DNA of 64,000 nt from DATFQE01 sp963739085 (GCA_963739085.1 CAVTZA010000012.1:62001-126000), one strand, 5' to 3'. Numbered from the stretch's first letter, positions 7,759-15,625 are shown. Program-made: numbers and translations. Notes: generated by a model not told the origin, from the letters alone.

Positions 7759-8320
7759 CTCTGGCAACTCCCGCATTCTTGGTGGGGCCCAAGACCATGA
7801 CCATGTTCCGCCCGTCGAGGAGCGGCGGCGACTCGATCTGTCCGATCTCGCGAACGTCCTCGGCAAGCCGCATCAGCAGGTCGCGGCCACGCTCTGGATG
7901 CGTCGTCTCGCGCCCCCGGAACATGATCGTGACCTTGACCTTGGCCCGCTGGTTGAGGAAGCGGGCGACGTGGCCCTTCTTGGTCTCGTAGTCGTGGACT
8001 CCGATCTTCGGCCTGAGCTTGATCTCCTTGACGTGAACCTGGGACTGGTGCTTGCGCGCGAGCTTGGCCTTCTGCTCTTGCTCATACCGGTACTTCCCGT
8101 AGTCCATGACGCGGGCGACCGGGGGCTGGGCCTGCGGCGCCACCTCGACGAGGTCGAGGTTCTTGCCGAATGCGTACTCGAGCGCGTCGGTTGTCTGCTT
8201 CACGCCGACCTGCGACCCGTCTTCGTCGATCAGCCGCACCTGTGGGACGCGAATCGCGTCGTTGATCCGCACCTGCGGCACCGGGGTCCGATCGGGCTCG
8301 ACCCTACGCCGTGGCCTCAA
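7631..8320 (-). CDS. infC: translation initiation factor IF-3 with extended C-terminus
   Basis: IF-3 binds the 30S subunit, discriminates initiator tRNA and start codons, and prevents premature joining of 50S. The N-domain (VRINDAIRVPQVRLIDEDG, then ALEYAFGKNLDLVEVAP), the linker MDYGKYRYEQEQKAKLARK and the C-domain (IKLRPKIGVHDYETKKGH, RFLNQRAKVKVTIMFRGRE, MVMVLGPTKN) are complete. IF-3 normally ends about here, at roughly 180 residues, but this frame continues for another 45 residues of hydrophilic sequence and overlaps rpmI by 128 bases. The start is uncertain: TTG 8320 gives the expected N-terminus but has no close ribosome site; a GGGAGGA site lies farther upstream before TTG and GTG codons in another frame that could give a short leader or, if the T-run is wrong by two bases, the true start. 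Confidence 0.93.
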   Translation of the reverse strand: MRPRRRVEPDRTPVPQVRINDAIRVPQVRLIDEDGSQVGVKQTTDALEYAFGKNLDLVEVAPQAQPPVARVMDYGKYRYEQEQKAKLARKHQSQVHVKEIKLRPKIGVHDYETKKGHVARFLNQRAKVKVTIMFRGRETTHPERGRDLLMRLAEDVREIGQIESPPLLDGRNMVMVLGPTKNAGVARDAKGEETQRSEEAVQADRGGQGPAPARDEEPHARKEVEQAQA

Positions 8321-8364
8321 AGACTGTTCACCAAGCTCGCTTGTTCCTCCCTGGAAGACGACAA

Positions 8365-8388
8365 GACCGCTGGCAGGCGGCAGCGGTC
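8365..8388 (-). terminator. hairpin between thrS and infC (terminator or attenuator)
   Basis: A perfect 8-bp stem (GACCGCTG with CAGCGGTC) and 8-nt loop overlap the thrS stop codon and are followed, in the direction of transcription, by a T-rich stretch and then by the GGGAGGA ribosome site in front of infC. It could end some thrS transcripts or control readthrough into infC-rpmI-rplT. The T-tract is weak, so full termination is not certain. Confidence 0.45.
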
Positions 8389-10363
8389 ACTGAACCTCGT
8401 CACCGGTCGGTTGAACCTCGCCTGAGCTTTGCCCGGGAGGTGAGGAACGATCCGCTCCTGCTTGCCAGGAGGACAGCGTAGCAAGCAGTTCCTCGCGTAG
8501 CTGGTCCAGGCTCTTGGTCGACTGCGCGCCTCCGTGCTCCCGCACGGCGAGCGACTCGCGCGACTCCCGGTCGCCGTAGACGACGATGTACGGGACCTTC
8601 TCGACCTCGGCGTCGCGAATCCGCTTGCCGACCGTCTCGTCGCGCTCGTCGACCTCGACCCGGAGGCCCGCCGCATGGAGCTCGTCGGCGACGGCCGCCG
8701 CGCCCTCGCGGTGCCCCTCACCGACCGGGACGATCCGGACCTGGACGGGCGCGAGCCAGAGCGGGAACGCGCCGCCGTAGTGCTCGACGAGGATCCCGAT
8801 GAAGCGCTCGAGCGAGCCGAGCAGCGCGCGGTGGATCACCACCGGGTGGTGCTCCTCGTTGTCGGCTCCCATGTACGTGAGCCCGAAGCGCATCGGCATC
8901 TGGTAGTCGAGCTGGATCGTGCCCATCTGCCAGCCGCGGCCGAGCGCGTCGGTCATGTGGAGGTCGATCTTCGGGCCGTAGAAGGTGCCCTCGCCCGGGC
9001 TGACGACGTACTCCATCTCGTGGCGCTTCAGCGCCTGCTCGAGCGCCGCCTCCGCTCGATCCCACTGCTCGTCGGTGCCGAGCCGCTTCTCGGGCCTGGT
9101 AGAGAGCTCGGCGCGCGGCTTGACGCCGAAGAGGTCGTAGAGGTCGCTCGCGAACTCGATCATCGCGTCGATCTCCGGCTGGATCTGCTCCTCGGTGACG
9201 AAGACGTGCGCGTCGTCCTGGGTGATGTGCTTCACGCGCAGGAGGCCGTGCAGCGTCCCGCCCCGCTCGTCGCGGTGCAGCGTCGACGCTTCCGCGTAGC
9301 GGAGCGGCAGGTCGCGATAGGAGCGAAGCCGGTTGCCGAACAACAGCATGTGTCCCGGGCAGTTCATCGGCTTCAGTGCGAGCCCCTTCTGGTCCTCGTG
9401 CCCTTGGACGAAGAACATGTTCTCCTGGTAGTTCTCGTAGTGGCCCGAGGTGATGTAGGTCTCGATGTCGTAGAGCAGCGGCGTCTTCACCTCGAGGTAG
9501 CCGCGCTTCGCGTTCTCGCGCCGCCGCAGGTCCTCGAGCGTGTTCCAGATCACCATTCCGCGCGGGTGCCAGAACGGCGAGCCGGGTGAGTGCTCGGAGA
9601 GATGGAAGAGGTCGAGCTGGACCCCGAGGCGGCGATGGTCGCGCCTGCGTGCCTCCTCGATCCGCTCGAGGTAGGCATCGAGGTCGTCCTGGCTGAAGAA
9701 CGCGGTGCCGTAGATCCGAGTGAGCTGTGTGTTGTGCTCGTCGCCGCGCCAGTAGGCGCCGGCGAGGCTCGTGAGCTTCAGCGCCTTGATCGGTCCGGAG
9801 TCCTGCAGGTGCGGGCCGCGGCAGAGGTCGGTGAAGTCGCCCTGGGTGTAAAAGGAGATCGGCCCCTCCGCGGTGTCGACGAGCTCGACCTTGTAGTCCT
9901 CGCCCTGCTCGGCGAAGAAGTGCTTCGCCTCCTCGGCAGAAACCTCACGGCGCTCCCAGGTGCGGCCCTCGGAGAGCTCCTTGCGAATCTCTGCCTCGAT
10001 CTTCTCGAGCGCGTCCTCGCCGATCGGCTCGGGGAACTCGAAGTCGTAGTAGAAGCCGTTGTCGACCGGCGGGCCGATCGCGATCTTCGTGCCGGGGTAG
10101 AGGCGGCGAACGGCCTCGGCGAGGAGGTGGGCGGCCGAGTGGCGGAGAACGTAGAGCGCGTCTGGATCGTCCTTGTCGCGAGTGGTGAGGATCTGGATCT
10201 GCTGCCCGTCCTCGAGCGGCAGGCGCAGGTCCTGCACGTGGCCGTTCGAGCGCAGCAGGATGGCCTGCTCGGCCAGCTTGGGGCCGATGGCGCGGGCCGC
10301 GTCGAGGCCGGTAGCCCCGTCGGGGAGTTCGAGTTCGCTCGAGTCGGGAAGGAGGACCTTCAT
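8387..10363 (-). CDS. thrS: threonine--tRNA ligase
   Basis: The 658-residue enzyme charges tRNA-Thr. Domains in order: TGS domain (1-62, MKVLLPDSSELELPDG), editing domain (about 65-220; zinc-type HSAAHLLAEA motif), catalytic core with class II motifs (RGMVIWNTLEDLRRRENAKR; MNCPGHMLLFGNRLRSYRDL with the zinc Cys; the motif 2 arginine in HRDERGGTLHGLLRVKHITQ; motif 3 HRALLGSLERFIGILVEHYG), and the anticodon-binding domain (about 550-640). The C-terminus has a non-conserved polar tail of about 25 residues. I chose ATG 10363 because the TGS domain begins there; the frame upstream to 10540 is not conserved. Confidence 0.97.
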   Translation of the reverse strand: MKVLLPDSSELELPDGATGLDAARAIGPKLAEQAILLRSNGHVQDLRLPLEDGQQIQILTTRDKDDPDALYVLRHSAAHLLAEAVRRLYPGTKIAIGPPVDNGFYYDFEFPEPIGEDALEKIEAEIRKELSEGRTWERREVSAEEAKHFFAEQGEDYKVELVDTAEGPISFYTQGDFTDLCRGPHLQDSGPIKALKLTSLAGAYWRGDEHNTQLTRIYGTAFFSQDDLDAYLERIEEARRRDHRRLGVQLDLFHLSEHSPGSPFWHPRGMVIWNTLEDLRRRENAKRGYLEVKTPLLYDIETYITSGHYENYQENMFFVQGHEDQKGLALKPMNCPGHMLLFGNRLRSYRDLPLRYAEASTLHRDERGGTLHGLLRVKHITQDDAHVFVTEEQIQPEIDAMIEFASDLYDLFGVKPRAELSTRPEKRLGTDEQWDRAEAALEQALKRHEMEYVVSPGEGTFYGPKIDLHMTDALGRGWQMGTIQLDYQMPMRFGLTYMGADNEEHHPVVIHRALLGSLERFIGILVEHYGGAFPLWLAPVQVRIVPVGEGHREGAAAVADELHAAGLRVEVDERDETVGKRIRDAEVEKVPYIVVYGDRESRESLAVREHGGAQSTKSLDQLREELLATLSSWQAGADRSSPPGQSSGEVQPTGDEVQ

Positions 10364-10499
10364 GGAAGCCAAGGATACTGAGCAGCAGAGCGACTCCCAG
10401 CCGCGCGAGGACGACCGAAACGATGAGCTGGAGGGATCGCCGATCCCCGATCCCGAAGAGGAGCGCGGGACCGCGGAGGACGACCCGCAGGCGGACTGA
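10362..10499 (+). CDS. possible small acidic protein
   Basis: A 45-residue frame, MEAKDTEQQSDSQPREDDRN at the start, is almost half Asp, Glu and Gln and would be disordered. An AAGGAGG sequence lies seven bases before the ATG, but those bases also encode Lys-Val-Leu-Leu of thrS on the other strand, so the match may be chance. The start overlaps the thrS start head to head on the opposite strand. Codon choice fits the genome. I do not recognise a family. Confidence 0.35.
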   Translation: MEAKDTEQQSDSQPREDDRNDELEGSPIPDPEEERGTAEDDPQAD

Positions 10500-10627
10500 C
10501 CAAGCCGTCCACCCCGGCCACGGCCGCGCGTCGACGGCAACCCGGACGCTAGCCCGAACGGGCTCGAGTCGGCCCGTCCTGGGGACGGATCGTCACCAAG
10601 TTGTCACGGAATCGGCCCGCAGGTCAT

Positions 10628-10680
10628 GGCCGTTCGGGCCACGTCAAGGGGCCAGGCCCCTGGGCATGTCCGGAACGGCC
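10628..10680. terminator. long imperfect hairpin after the YjbR-like gene
   Basis: Two arms of about 26 bases (GGCCGTTC...GGGGCC and GGCCCC...GAACGGCC) face each other with almost no loop; about 21 positions pair, the outer eight and inner six perfectly. It begins immediately after the stop codon of the minus-strand YjbR-like gene and lies upstream of thrS. It has no T-tract, so it may be a rho-assisted terminator, an mRNA-stabilising element or a repeat-family palindrome. Confidence 0.5.
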
Positions 10681-11048
10681 TAGTCGTCGGCTTCGACGGC
10701 GTGTCGGAGGTGCTCGGGCGCCCGAAGCCAGTAGCTCTCGCGCAGCCACTCGAGCGCGGCGTCGAGCGACTCTTCGTCTCGCACGACGGCCGTGACCCAG
10801 CCGTAGCGACCGACGTACTTGGCCTTTTCGACGTACGGAAGCAGCATCGCGATCCCCCGCTCTTCCGCGGTGAGCTTTACGGTGAGCCGAAGCGCTCCAT
10901 CCGCCTCCGACATGGCCGCGAACATGCGGTTGTCGGCCACCTTGAAGACCGGGTGACCCCACGGGCTGTCCTCGTAGGTCTCGGGCAGCTCGAGCGCGAG
11001 CTTCCGGACTCGGCGGGCGGCGGTGGGTGGCCTCACGCAGCCCAGCAT
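10680..11048 (-). CDS. MmcQ/YjbR family protein
   Basis: The 122-residue protein has the YjbR/MmcQ pattern (CyaY-like fold, double-stranded-DNA-binding in the structurally studied members): ALELPETYEDSPWGHPVFKV near the N-terminus, then RMFAAMSE, LRLTVKL, and YVGRYGWVTAV with a C-terminal helix ESYWLRAPEHLRH. Function in actinobacteria is unknown. It stands alone, with a strong hairpin directly after its stop. Confidence 0.85.
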   Translation of the reverse strand: MLGCVRPPTAARRVRKLALELPETYEDSPWGHPVFKVADNRMFAAMSEADGALRLTVKLTAEERGIAMLLPYVEKAKYVGRYGWVTAVVRDEESLDAALEWLRESYWLRAPEHLRHAVEADD

Positions 11049-11242
11049 GCACCTTTTCTCGGACTAGCACGGCTGGCCTGCCGGAACGGCCGCCTAGTAG
11101 AGCCGACCCGACGCGCGACTGCGAGCCGCGGCGGCCCACGACGAACGCTCGCCGGAACGGAGGAGATTGCGCCAGACACAGCGCTAAAGATCGGTGCCGG
11201 CGGCCGAAGAGTGTGAGCGGCAGCGCGTAAGGTGGTTTCTCG

Positions 11243-12304
11243 GTGAGGTTGCTACTCGTTGACGACGATCCGGGGCTAAGGGCTCTCGTCCGCACGACCT
11301 GCGAGGTCTTCGACTTCGAGGTCGACGAGGCCGAGAGCGCACAGGGAGCCGTCGAGCGCATCGCCGTGCGCAAGCCCGACGTCCTCGTGCTCGACGTCAG
11401 CATGCCCGGCATGAGCGGGCTCGAGCTCTGCCGCGCCCTCAAGGACGACCCGGGCACCAGGGACGTCGCAGTCGTGCTGCTCACCGGCTCGGAGGCGGGC
11501 GACCAGGGCCAGGCCGACGCCGCCGGCGCCGACGCGTTCCTGCGGAAGCCGTTCAGCCCGCTCGAGCTGCTGTCGATGGTCGAGCGCCTGGCCGGTGGCC
11601 GCTTCGGTGTGCCGTTCCGCGCCCAGCGTCAGGGGCGCGAGGACGAGCAGATGCTCCTCTACGCGCAGGATCTCCGGCACCTGCTCGAGATCGAACGCGG
11701 CCAGCGCATGCTGGTACAGGAGGCGTACCGGGAGACCGTCGGCGCCCTCGCCAGCGCACTCGACGCCAAGGACACCGGCACCAAGGAGCACTCACAGCGG
11801 GTGCAGCGCTACGCCGTCGAGCTCGCTGCGGAGCTGGCGCCCGAGCTGCTCGAGGATCCGAGCACGGAGTTCGGGTTCCTGCTCCACGACCTCGGCAAGA
11901 TGGGTATCCCTGACGAGATCCTGCGCAAGCCCAAGCCGCTCGACGAGCAGGAGCAGCGGCTGATGGAGACGCACACCGTCCTGGGCGAGCAGGTGCTGGA
12001 CGGCGTGGCGTTCCTCCATGGCGAGGGGCTTCGCGTCGTGCGGTCCCACCACGAGCGCTGGGACGGACGCGGCTATCCCGACGGCCTCAAGGGCACCGGC
12101 ATCCCGCTCGCGGCGCGCGTGTTCGCCGTCGCGGACACCCTCGACGCGATGACAACCGACCGCCCCTACCGCGCAGCCGGGAGCTGGGACGACGCAGGCA
12201 GCGAGATCCTGCGCCAGTCGGGACGCCAGTTCGACCCGGACGTCGTGCGTACGTTCGTCCAGCGCGAGCCCGCGCTACGGACGATCCAGCGCAGCTTCGC
12301 TTAG
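11243..12304 (+). CDS. response regulator with HD-GYP phosphodiesterase domain
   Basis: The 353-residue protein joins a receiver domain (1-120: acidic pair in LLLVDDDPGLRAL, phospho-acceptor Asp in VLVLDVSMPGMSGLEL, conserved Thr in VVLLTGS, Lys in FLRKPFSP) to an HD-GYP domain (about 165-345: HDLGKMGIPDEILRKP, HHERWDGRGYPDGLKGTGIP). HD-GYP domains hydrolyse cyclic di-GMP, so phosphorylation by a histidine kinase probably controls second-messenger breakdown. All the HD and GYP residues are present, so it should be active. It starts with GTG after an AAGGTGG ribosome site. No kinase lies next to it; the nearest is the kinase gene ending at 13532. Confidence 0.93.
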   Translation: MRLLLVDDDPGLRALVRTTCEVFDFEVDEAESAQGAVERIAVRKPDVLVLDVSMPGMSGLELCRALKDDPGTRDVAVVLLTGSEAGDQGQADAAGADAFLRKPFSPLELLSMVERLAGGRFGVPFRAQRQGREDEQMLLYAQDLRHLLEIERGQRMLVQEAYRETVGALASALDAKDTGTKEHSQRVQRYAVELAAELAPELLEDPSTEFGFLLHDLGKMGIPDEILRKPKPLDEQEQRLMETHTVLGEQVLDGVAFLHGEGLRVVRSHHERWDGRGYPDGLKGTGIPLAARVFAVADTLDAMTTDRPYRAAGSWDDAGSEILRQSGRQFDPDVVRTFVQREPALRTIQRSFA

Positions 12305-12306
12305 TA

Positions 12307-12384
12307 AGGAGGGCTTGGCGAAATGAGGCTGTGCGGCCGCGCTGCTCGCCCGAGGCAACGAGCGACATCCCGCCAAGCCCTCCT
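12307..12384. repeat. 14-bp perfect inverted repeat between converging genes
   Basis: AGGAGGGCTTGGCG at 12307-12320 is repeated in inverted form as CGCCAAGCCCTCCT at 12371-12384, with 50 bases between. One arm begins just after the HD-GYP stop and the other overlaps the CBS gene stop. The spacer can form smaller hairpins (GCTCG with CGAGC). A bidirectional terminator with a branched loop is likely; a recombinase site is the alternative. Confidence 0.55.
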
Positions 12385-12766
12385 AGCTCCCTCGCTCGCC
12401 GACGGACCACTCGACCACGTCGCGGATGCTGACGATGCCGATGGCGCGGTCCTCCTCGACGACGGGCAGGTGGCGGAACCCCTGGTCGAGCATCGTGCGG
12501 GCGGCTTCCGCGATCTCGGTCGACGTCGTTGCGGTGATCGGCTCGGCGGTCATCCACTCGCGCACGCGTGCCTCGCTGGAATGGACGCGGCCCGCGACCG
12601 CGCGAAGCAGATCGCGCTCGGTGAGGATGCCGATCAGGCGGCCGAAGTCGCTGACCACGGCCGAGCCGACGCCCCGCTCGACCATGGCCTCGGCGGCCTG
12701 ACCGAGGGTGTCCTCGGGCGCCACCTCGAGCACCTCGCGCGTCATCAGCTCGCCCAGCGTCGCCAT
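12383..12766 (-). CDS. CBS-domain-pair protein
   Basis: The 127-residue protein is two CBS repeats and nothing else: MTREVLEVAPEDTLGQAAEA with GRLIGILTERDLLRAV, and MTAEPITATTSTEIAEAART with DRAIGIVSIRDVVEWSV. Such pairs (Bateman modules) bind adenosine nucleotides and report energy state; free-standing ones usually regulate an unidentified partner. It converges on the HD-GYP gene. Confidence 0.9.
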   Translation of the reverse strand: MATLGELMTREVLEVAPEDTLGQAAEAMVERGVGSAVVSDFGRLIGILTERDLLRAVAGRVHSSEARVREWMTAEPITATTSTEIAEAARTMLDQGFRHLPVVEEDRAIGIVSIRDVVEWSVGERGS

Positions 12767-12791
12767 TGAACGCGCGAGGCTACAGCACGCG

Positions 12792-13013
12792 CTAGTGCCG
12801 CGCGGGCACGGTGAGCAGCGTCAGGGCCAGCGGAACGAGCGTGACGGCCAGCGACACCGCGTATACGGCCGCGATCTCGCCGCGGTTGAGATCCGATCTC
12901 ACCGGTGCCGGCGGAGGCGGCGGCGAGTCGGCCAGCTGCGCGCGCGCCCGCGCCGCCTCGTGGGGCGGCGATACCAGCACGAGCTCCGGGCTGAGCGGCA
13001 GTTCATCGAGCAC
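12792..13013 (-). CDS. small single-pass membrane protein of unknown function
   Basis: A 73-residue frame with a hydrophilic, proline-rich first half (ADSPPPPPAPVRSD) and one strongly hydrophobic helix near the C-terminus (GEIAAVYAVSLAVTLVPLAL). It looks like a membrane-anchored small protein. No family is recognised. It lies upstream of the CBS gene in the same orientation with 25 bases between. Confidence 0.5.
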   Translation of the reverse strand: MLDELPLSPELVLVSPPHEAARARAQLADSPPPPPAPVRSDLNRGEIAAVYAVSLAVTLVPLALTLLTVPARH

Positions 13014-13053
13014 AGCGGCCGCTCGATTGTTGCGCCCGCCACTTGCCCGTTCA

Positions 13054-13069
13054 TCCCCCTTTCGGGGGA
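13054..13069 (-). terminator. hairpin after the secreted barrel-protein gene
   Basis: A 6-bp stem (TCCCCC with GGGGGA) with a four-base loop (GAAA when read on the minus strand) lies five bases after the stop of the minus-strand gene at 13074. The compact GC stem suits transcript ending or 3' protection; the T-tract is missing. Confidence 0.45.
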
Positions 13070-13073
13070 GCGA

Positions 13074-13535
13074 TCAGATTACGAGCCGGAACGTCAGGAA
13101 GTCGCGCCGCGGCGTCGGGCGGATCGCCGTCACCGTGAGCGAGCCCTGGACGTTCATGTACAGCCCGGTGCCGCCGAGCACCGCCAGCTCGTAGAACTGC
13201 CGGAAGACGAGCGCACCGGCGACCACGAGCTTCCCCTTCGGCAGGAAGTAGGTGCCGTTGCACATCCGGCTACGCAGGCCCGTGAAGGTGCAGACCACCT
13301 CGGCGTGACCGATGGCCTTCGGCGTGATGCCCCTGTTGTAGAGCAGGGAGCGGGTGAACTCGAGGTCGCCGACACCGCGACCGGGCCTGCCCTGGTCGAC
13401 GACGCGATGTGACACCTGGCGGGTCGTGACCCTGATCGTCCCCGGCCTATCGAGCGCCTGCGAGGCGGGCGCCAGCGCGCCGGCGAAGACTCCCAGCCCC
13501 GCTAGAGCGAGTGCGAACATCAGTGTGCGTCTCAT
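13074..13535 (-). CDS. secreted protein, allene-oxide-cyclase/dirigent-like barrel
   Basis: A 153-residue exported protein with a clear signal peptide (hydrophobic core LMFALALAGLGVFAGAL, cleavage near SQA). The mature part is mostly beta strands; FTGLRSRMCNGTYFLPKGKL and AVLGGTGLYMNVQGSLTVTA resemble the dirigent / allene oxide cyclase-like barrel seen in actinobacterial secreted proteins. That assignment is by pattern only. Its start overlaps the stop of the histidine kinase gene by four bases, so it is co-translated with the kinase and may be its extracytoplasmic partner or output. Confidence 0.7.
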   Translation of the reverse strand: MRRTLMFALALAGLGVFAGALAPASQALDRPGTIRVTTRQVSHRVVDQGRPGRGVGDLEFTRSLLYNRGITPKAIGHAEVVCTFTGLRSRMCNGTYFLPKGKLVVAGALVFRQFYELAVLGGTGLYMNVQGSLTVTAIRPTPRRDFLTFRLVI

Positions 13536-14968
13536 CTCTTCTCCTTCCCGTCACGCGCGCCATCGGCCGCCGGCAGCTCGAGCCAGAACGTCGAGCCTTC
13601 TCGTTCCGCGCTCGTGAAGCCGATCCTGCCCCCGTGCGCCTCCACGATCTCGCGGGACACCGCGAGACCCAGCCCAGTACCCGAGATACCGCTCGCGGCG
13701 GCATCTCCACGGAAGAACCTCGTGAAGATCTGAGACTGCTGCTCCTGCGGGATTCCAACTCCTTGGTCACGCACTTCGACACGCACGGTACCGTTCTCTC
13801 GCTCGGCAACGAGCTGGACCTTCCCGCCCTCGGGCGAATACTTGATCGCGTTGGACAGCAGGTTGCCAACGACCTGCGCCAGGCGGTCGCGATCGCCGCG
13901 GACGGCGAGCGGGCCCCTCGGAAGCGCAACGTCGACGCGGTGGCGGTCGCTCTGGCCGGCGAAGAGCTCGGCCTGCTCGCGGAGCAGCCCGGCCACATCG
14001 ATCGGCTCGCGCAGCAGCTCGAGCTTGCCCTGCTCGAGTCTGCGCGCATCCAGAAAGTCGTCGATCAGCGAGCCGAGCCGGCGAGCCTGCGCGTCGATGA
14101 TGCCGAGGTAGCGCTGCCGCGTCTCGTCGTCGAAGTCGCGGGTCAGCAGCAAGCTCGTGAACCCGAGCACGCTCGCGAGCGGGGTGCGCAGCTCGTGGGA
14201 GACGATGCTGACGAGCTCCGACTTGAGCCGCTCGCTCTCGCGCAACTGCGCGTTCTGCGCCTCTAGCTCGTCGCGGTTTCGCTCGAGCTTCTCGGCCATC
14301 GCGTTGAACGCAGAGGTCAGCCCGCCGATCTCGCCGGGGCCGCCCTCTTTCAGCCGCTCCTCCAGGTGGCCGTCGGCGAGCCTGGTGGCGGCGTTCGCGA
14401 CCTCGCGCACCGGCCTCGCGATCGAGCGGGCGAGGTAGATGCCGAAGGCCAGCATCGCGATCGCGATCGCGATCAGGCCGCCGACGCCGAGCGTGAGCGC
14501 GGCGGCCCACCGGTCGTCGGCCGACTTCGCGCTCGCCTGCGCAAGCCGATCCTCTGCCTGCAGCAGCGTCTCGAACTGGCGCCGGATCTTGTCGGTGTAT
14601 GAGCGCCCCTCGCGCAGCGCGAAGGGTGACATCGCCTCCTCGGGGTTCGTCTTGGCGATCTCGAGGACAGGGAAGACGTAGTAGTCCTCGTATTCCTTGA
14701 TCGCCGTGGCGAGTGTGTGACTGCGCCGTCGCTGTCCAGGGCTGTCCGCGACGAGCTGCTGGAGCTCGCCGAGCTGCGTTTTCAACGAGTCGCGCGTCCG
14801 TCTCAGTCCCTTGTCGTAGCGGGATCGTTGCGTGAGCGCGAACGAACGGAGGCCCGCCTCGAGGTCGAGCACGAGCTGCTCGGCGCGCAGCGTCGAGACG
14901 GTGACGTCGCGCGAGTGCGCCTCCCGGCGCTCGGCCTCGCGGAAGGCCGAGACGGCAAGCAGCATCAC
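13532..14968 (-). CDS. membrane sensor histidine kinase (CHASE3-HAMP-HisKA-HATPase), 5' end frameshifted
   Basis: Order of parts: a CHASE3-like extracytoplasmic region (about 25-150), a transmembrane helix (about 155-180, LTLGVGGLIAIAIAMLAFGI), HAMP (about 180-235), the H-box SIVSHELRTPLASVLGFTSL, and the ATPase domain with N-box NLLSNAIKYSPEGG, G1 VRDQGVGIP and G2 GTGLGLAVSREI. It autophosphorylates on the H-box His and probably donates to the response regulator encoded just upstream. The first membrane helix (TALVAVLVAATFGVMLLAV) lies in frame before 14968 but has no start codon; a GTG at 15053 that overlaps the regulator's stop starts in another frame with Met-Lys-Arg. One extra base between 15053 and 15040 explains this. 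Confidence 0.92.
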   Translation of the reverse strand: MMLLAVSAFREAERREAHSRDVTVSTLRAEQLVLDLEAGLRSFALTQRSRYDKGLRRTRDSLKTQLGELQQLVADSPGQRRRSHTLATAIKEYEDYYVFPVLEIAKTNPEEAMSPFALREGRSYTDKIRRQFETLLQAEDRLAQASAKSADDRWAAALTLGVGGLIAIAIAMLAFGIYLARSIARPVREVANAATRLADGHLEERLKEGGPGEIGGLTSAFNAMAEKLERNRDELEAQNAQLRESERLKSELVSIVSHELRTPLASVLGFTSLLLTRDFDDETRQRYLGIIDAQARRLGSLIDDFLDARRLEQGKLELLREPIDVAGLLREQAELFAGQSDRHRVDVALPRGPLAVRGDRDRLAQVVGNLLSNAIKYSPEGGKVQLVAERENGTVRVEVRDQGVGIPQEQQSQIFTRFFRGDAAASGISGTGLGLAVSREIVEAHGGRIGFTSAEREGSTFWLELPAADGARDGKEKR

Positions 14969-15049
14969 GCCGAACGTCGCCGCGACGAGGACGGCGACGA
15001 GCGCGGTCGGGAAGATCGTCCGCGCCGCGAGCGGCAGCGAGCGTGCGCT

Positions 15050-15412
15050 TCACGGGACCAGCTCCTCGACGACTGCGCGGAGGTCGTCGGGGAGGAACGG
15101 CTTCAGGACGAAGCGGTCGGCACCCGCTGCGAGGGCCTCGTCGCGCGCGTCGCTCCAGGCGCTGATCACGACGATCGGGAGGTTGTCCTCGTGCGCCTCC
15201 TCGCGGAGTCGGGAGAGCACGTCGAGCCCGCTCAAGCCGGGCAGCATCAGGTCGAGCACGACCATGTCCGGCTTGTGTGCGCGCGCGAGCTCGAGCGCCT
15301 CGACACCGTCAGATGCCTCGATGAAGCCGAAACCCGTGCCCAAGGAGACCCTGACCAGCTCACGCAGGGCGGCCTCGTCTTCACAAATGAGGATGGTACG
15401 AGTGGTCGTCAC
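15050..15412 (-). CDS. response regulator receiver protein
   Basis: A single receiver domain of about 120 residues: acidic pair in TILICEDEAALRELVR, phospho-acceptor Asp in MVVLDLMLPGLSGLDVLSRL, conserved Ser in IVVISAWS, Lys in FVLKPFLPDDL. No output domain is present, so it either relays phosphate or acts by binding a partner. I chose GTG 15412; a longer frame reaches 15445. The stop overlaps the natural GTG of the histidine kinase, marking the two as a pair. Confidence 0.88.
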   Translation of the reverse strand: MTTTRTILICEDEAALRELVRVSLGTGFGFIEASDGVEALELARAHKPDMVVLDLMLPGLSGLDVLSRLREEAHEDNLPIVVISAWSDARDEALAAGADRFVLKPFLPDDLRAVVEELVP

Positions 15413-15625
15413 CGGCGTGGTTTTTCCACGGCTTCTCCGTCGCACGTCCTCGGGGCCCGGCGGGGTGGCCGCTAGTGCCGGGGAGTTGCTCGATTGTACG
15501 TGAGCTTCCCGAAGACCTTTCCAAACCCTTTAGCCTTATTCGGCAAGCGGGAGCCCCTGGATTAGTGCTGCTGATGGGGGCTGGGACGGCCTCCGCCGAC
15601 CACCCCACGAGTAACGTCTCCCCCG

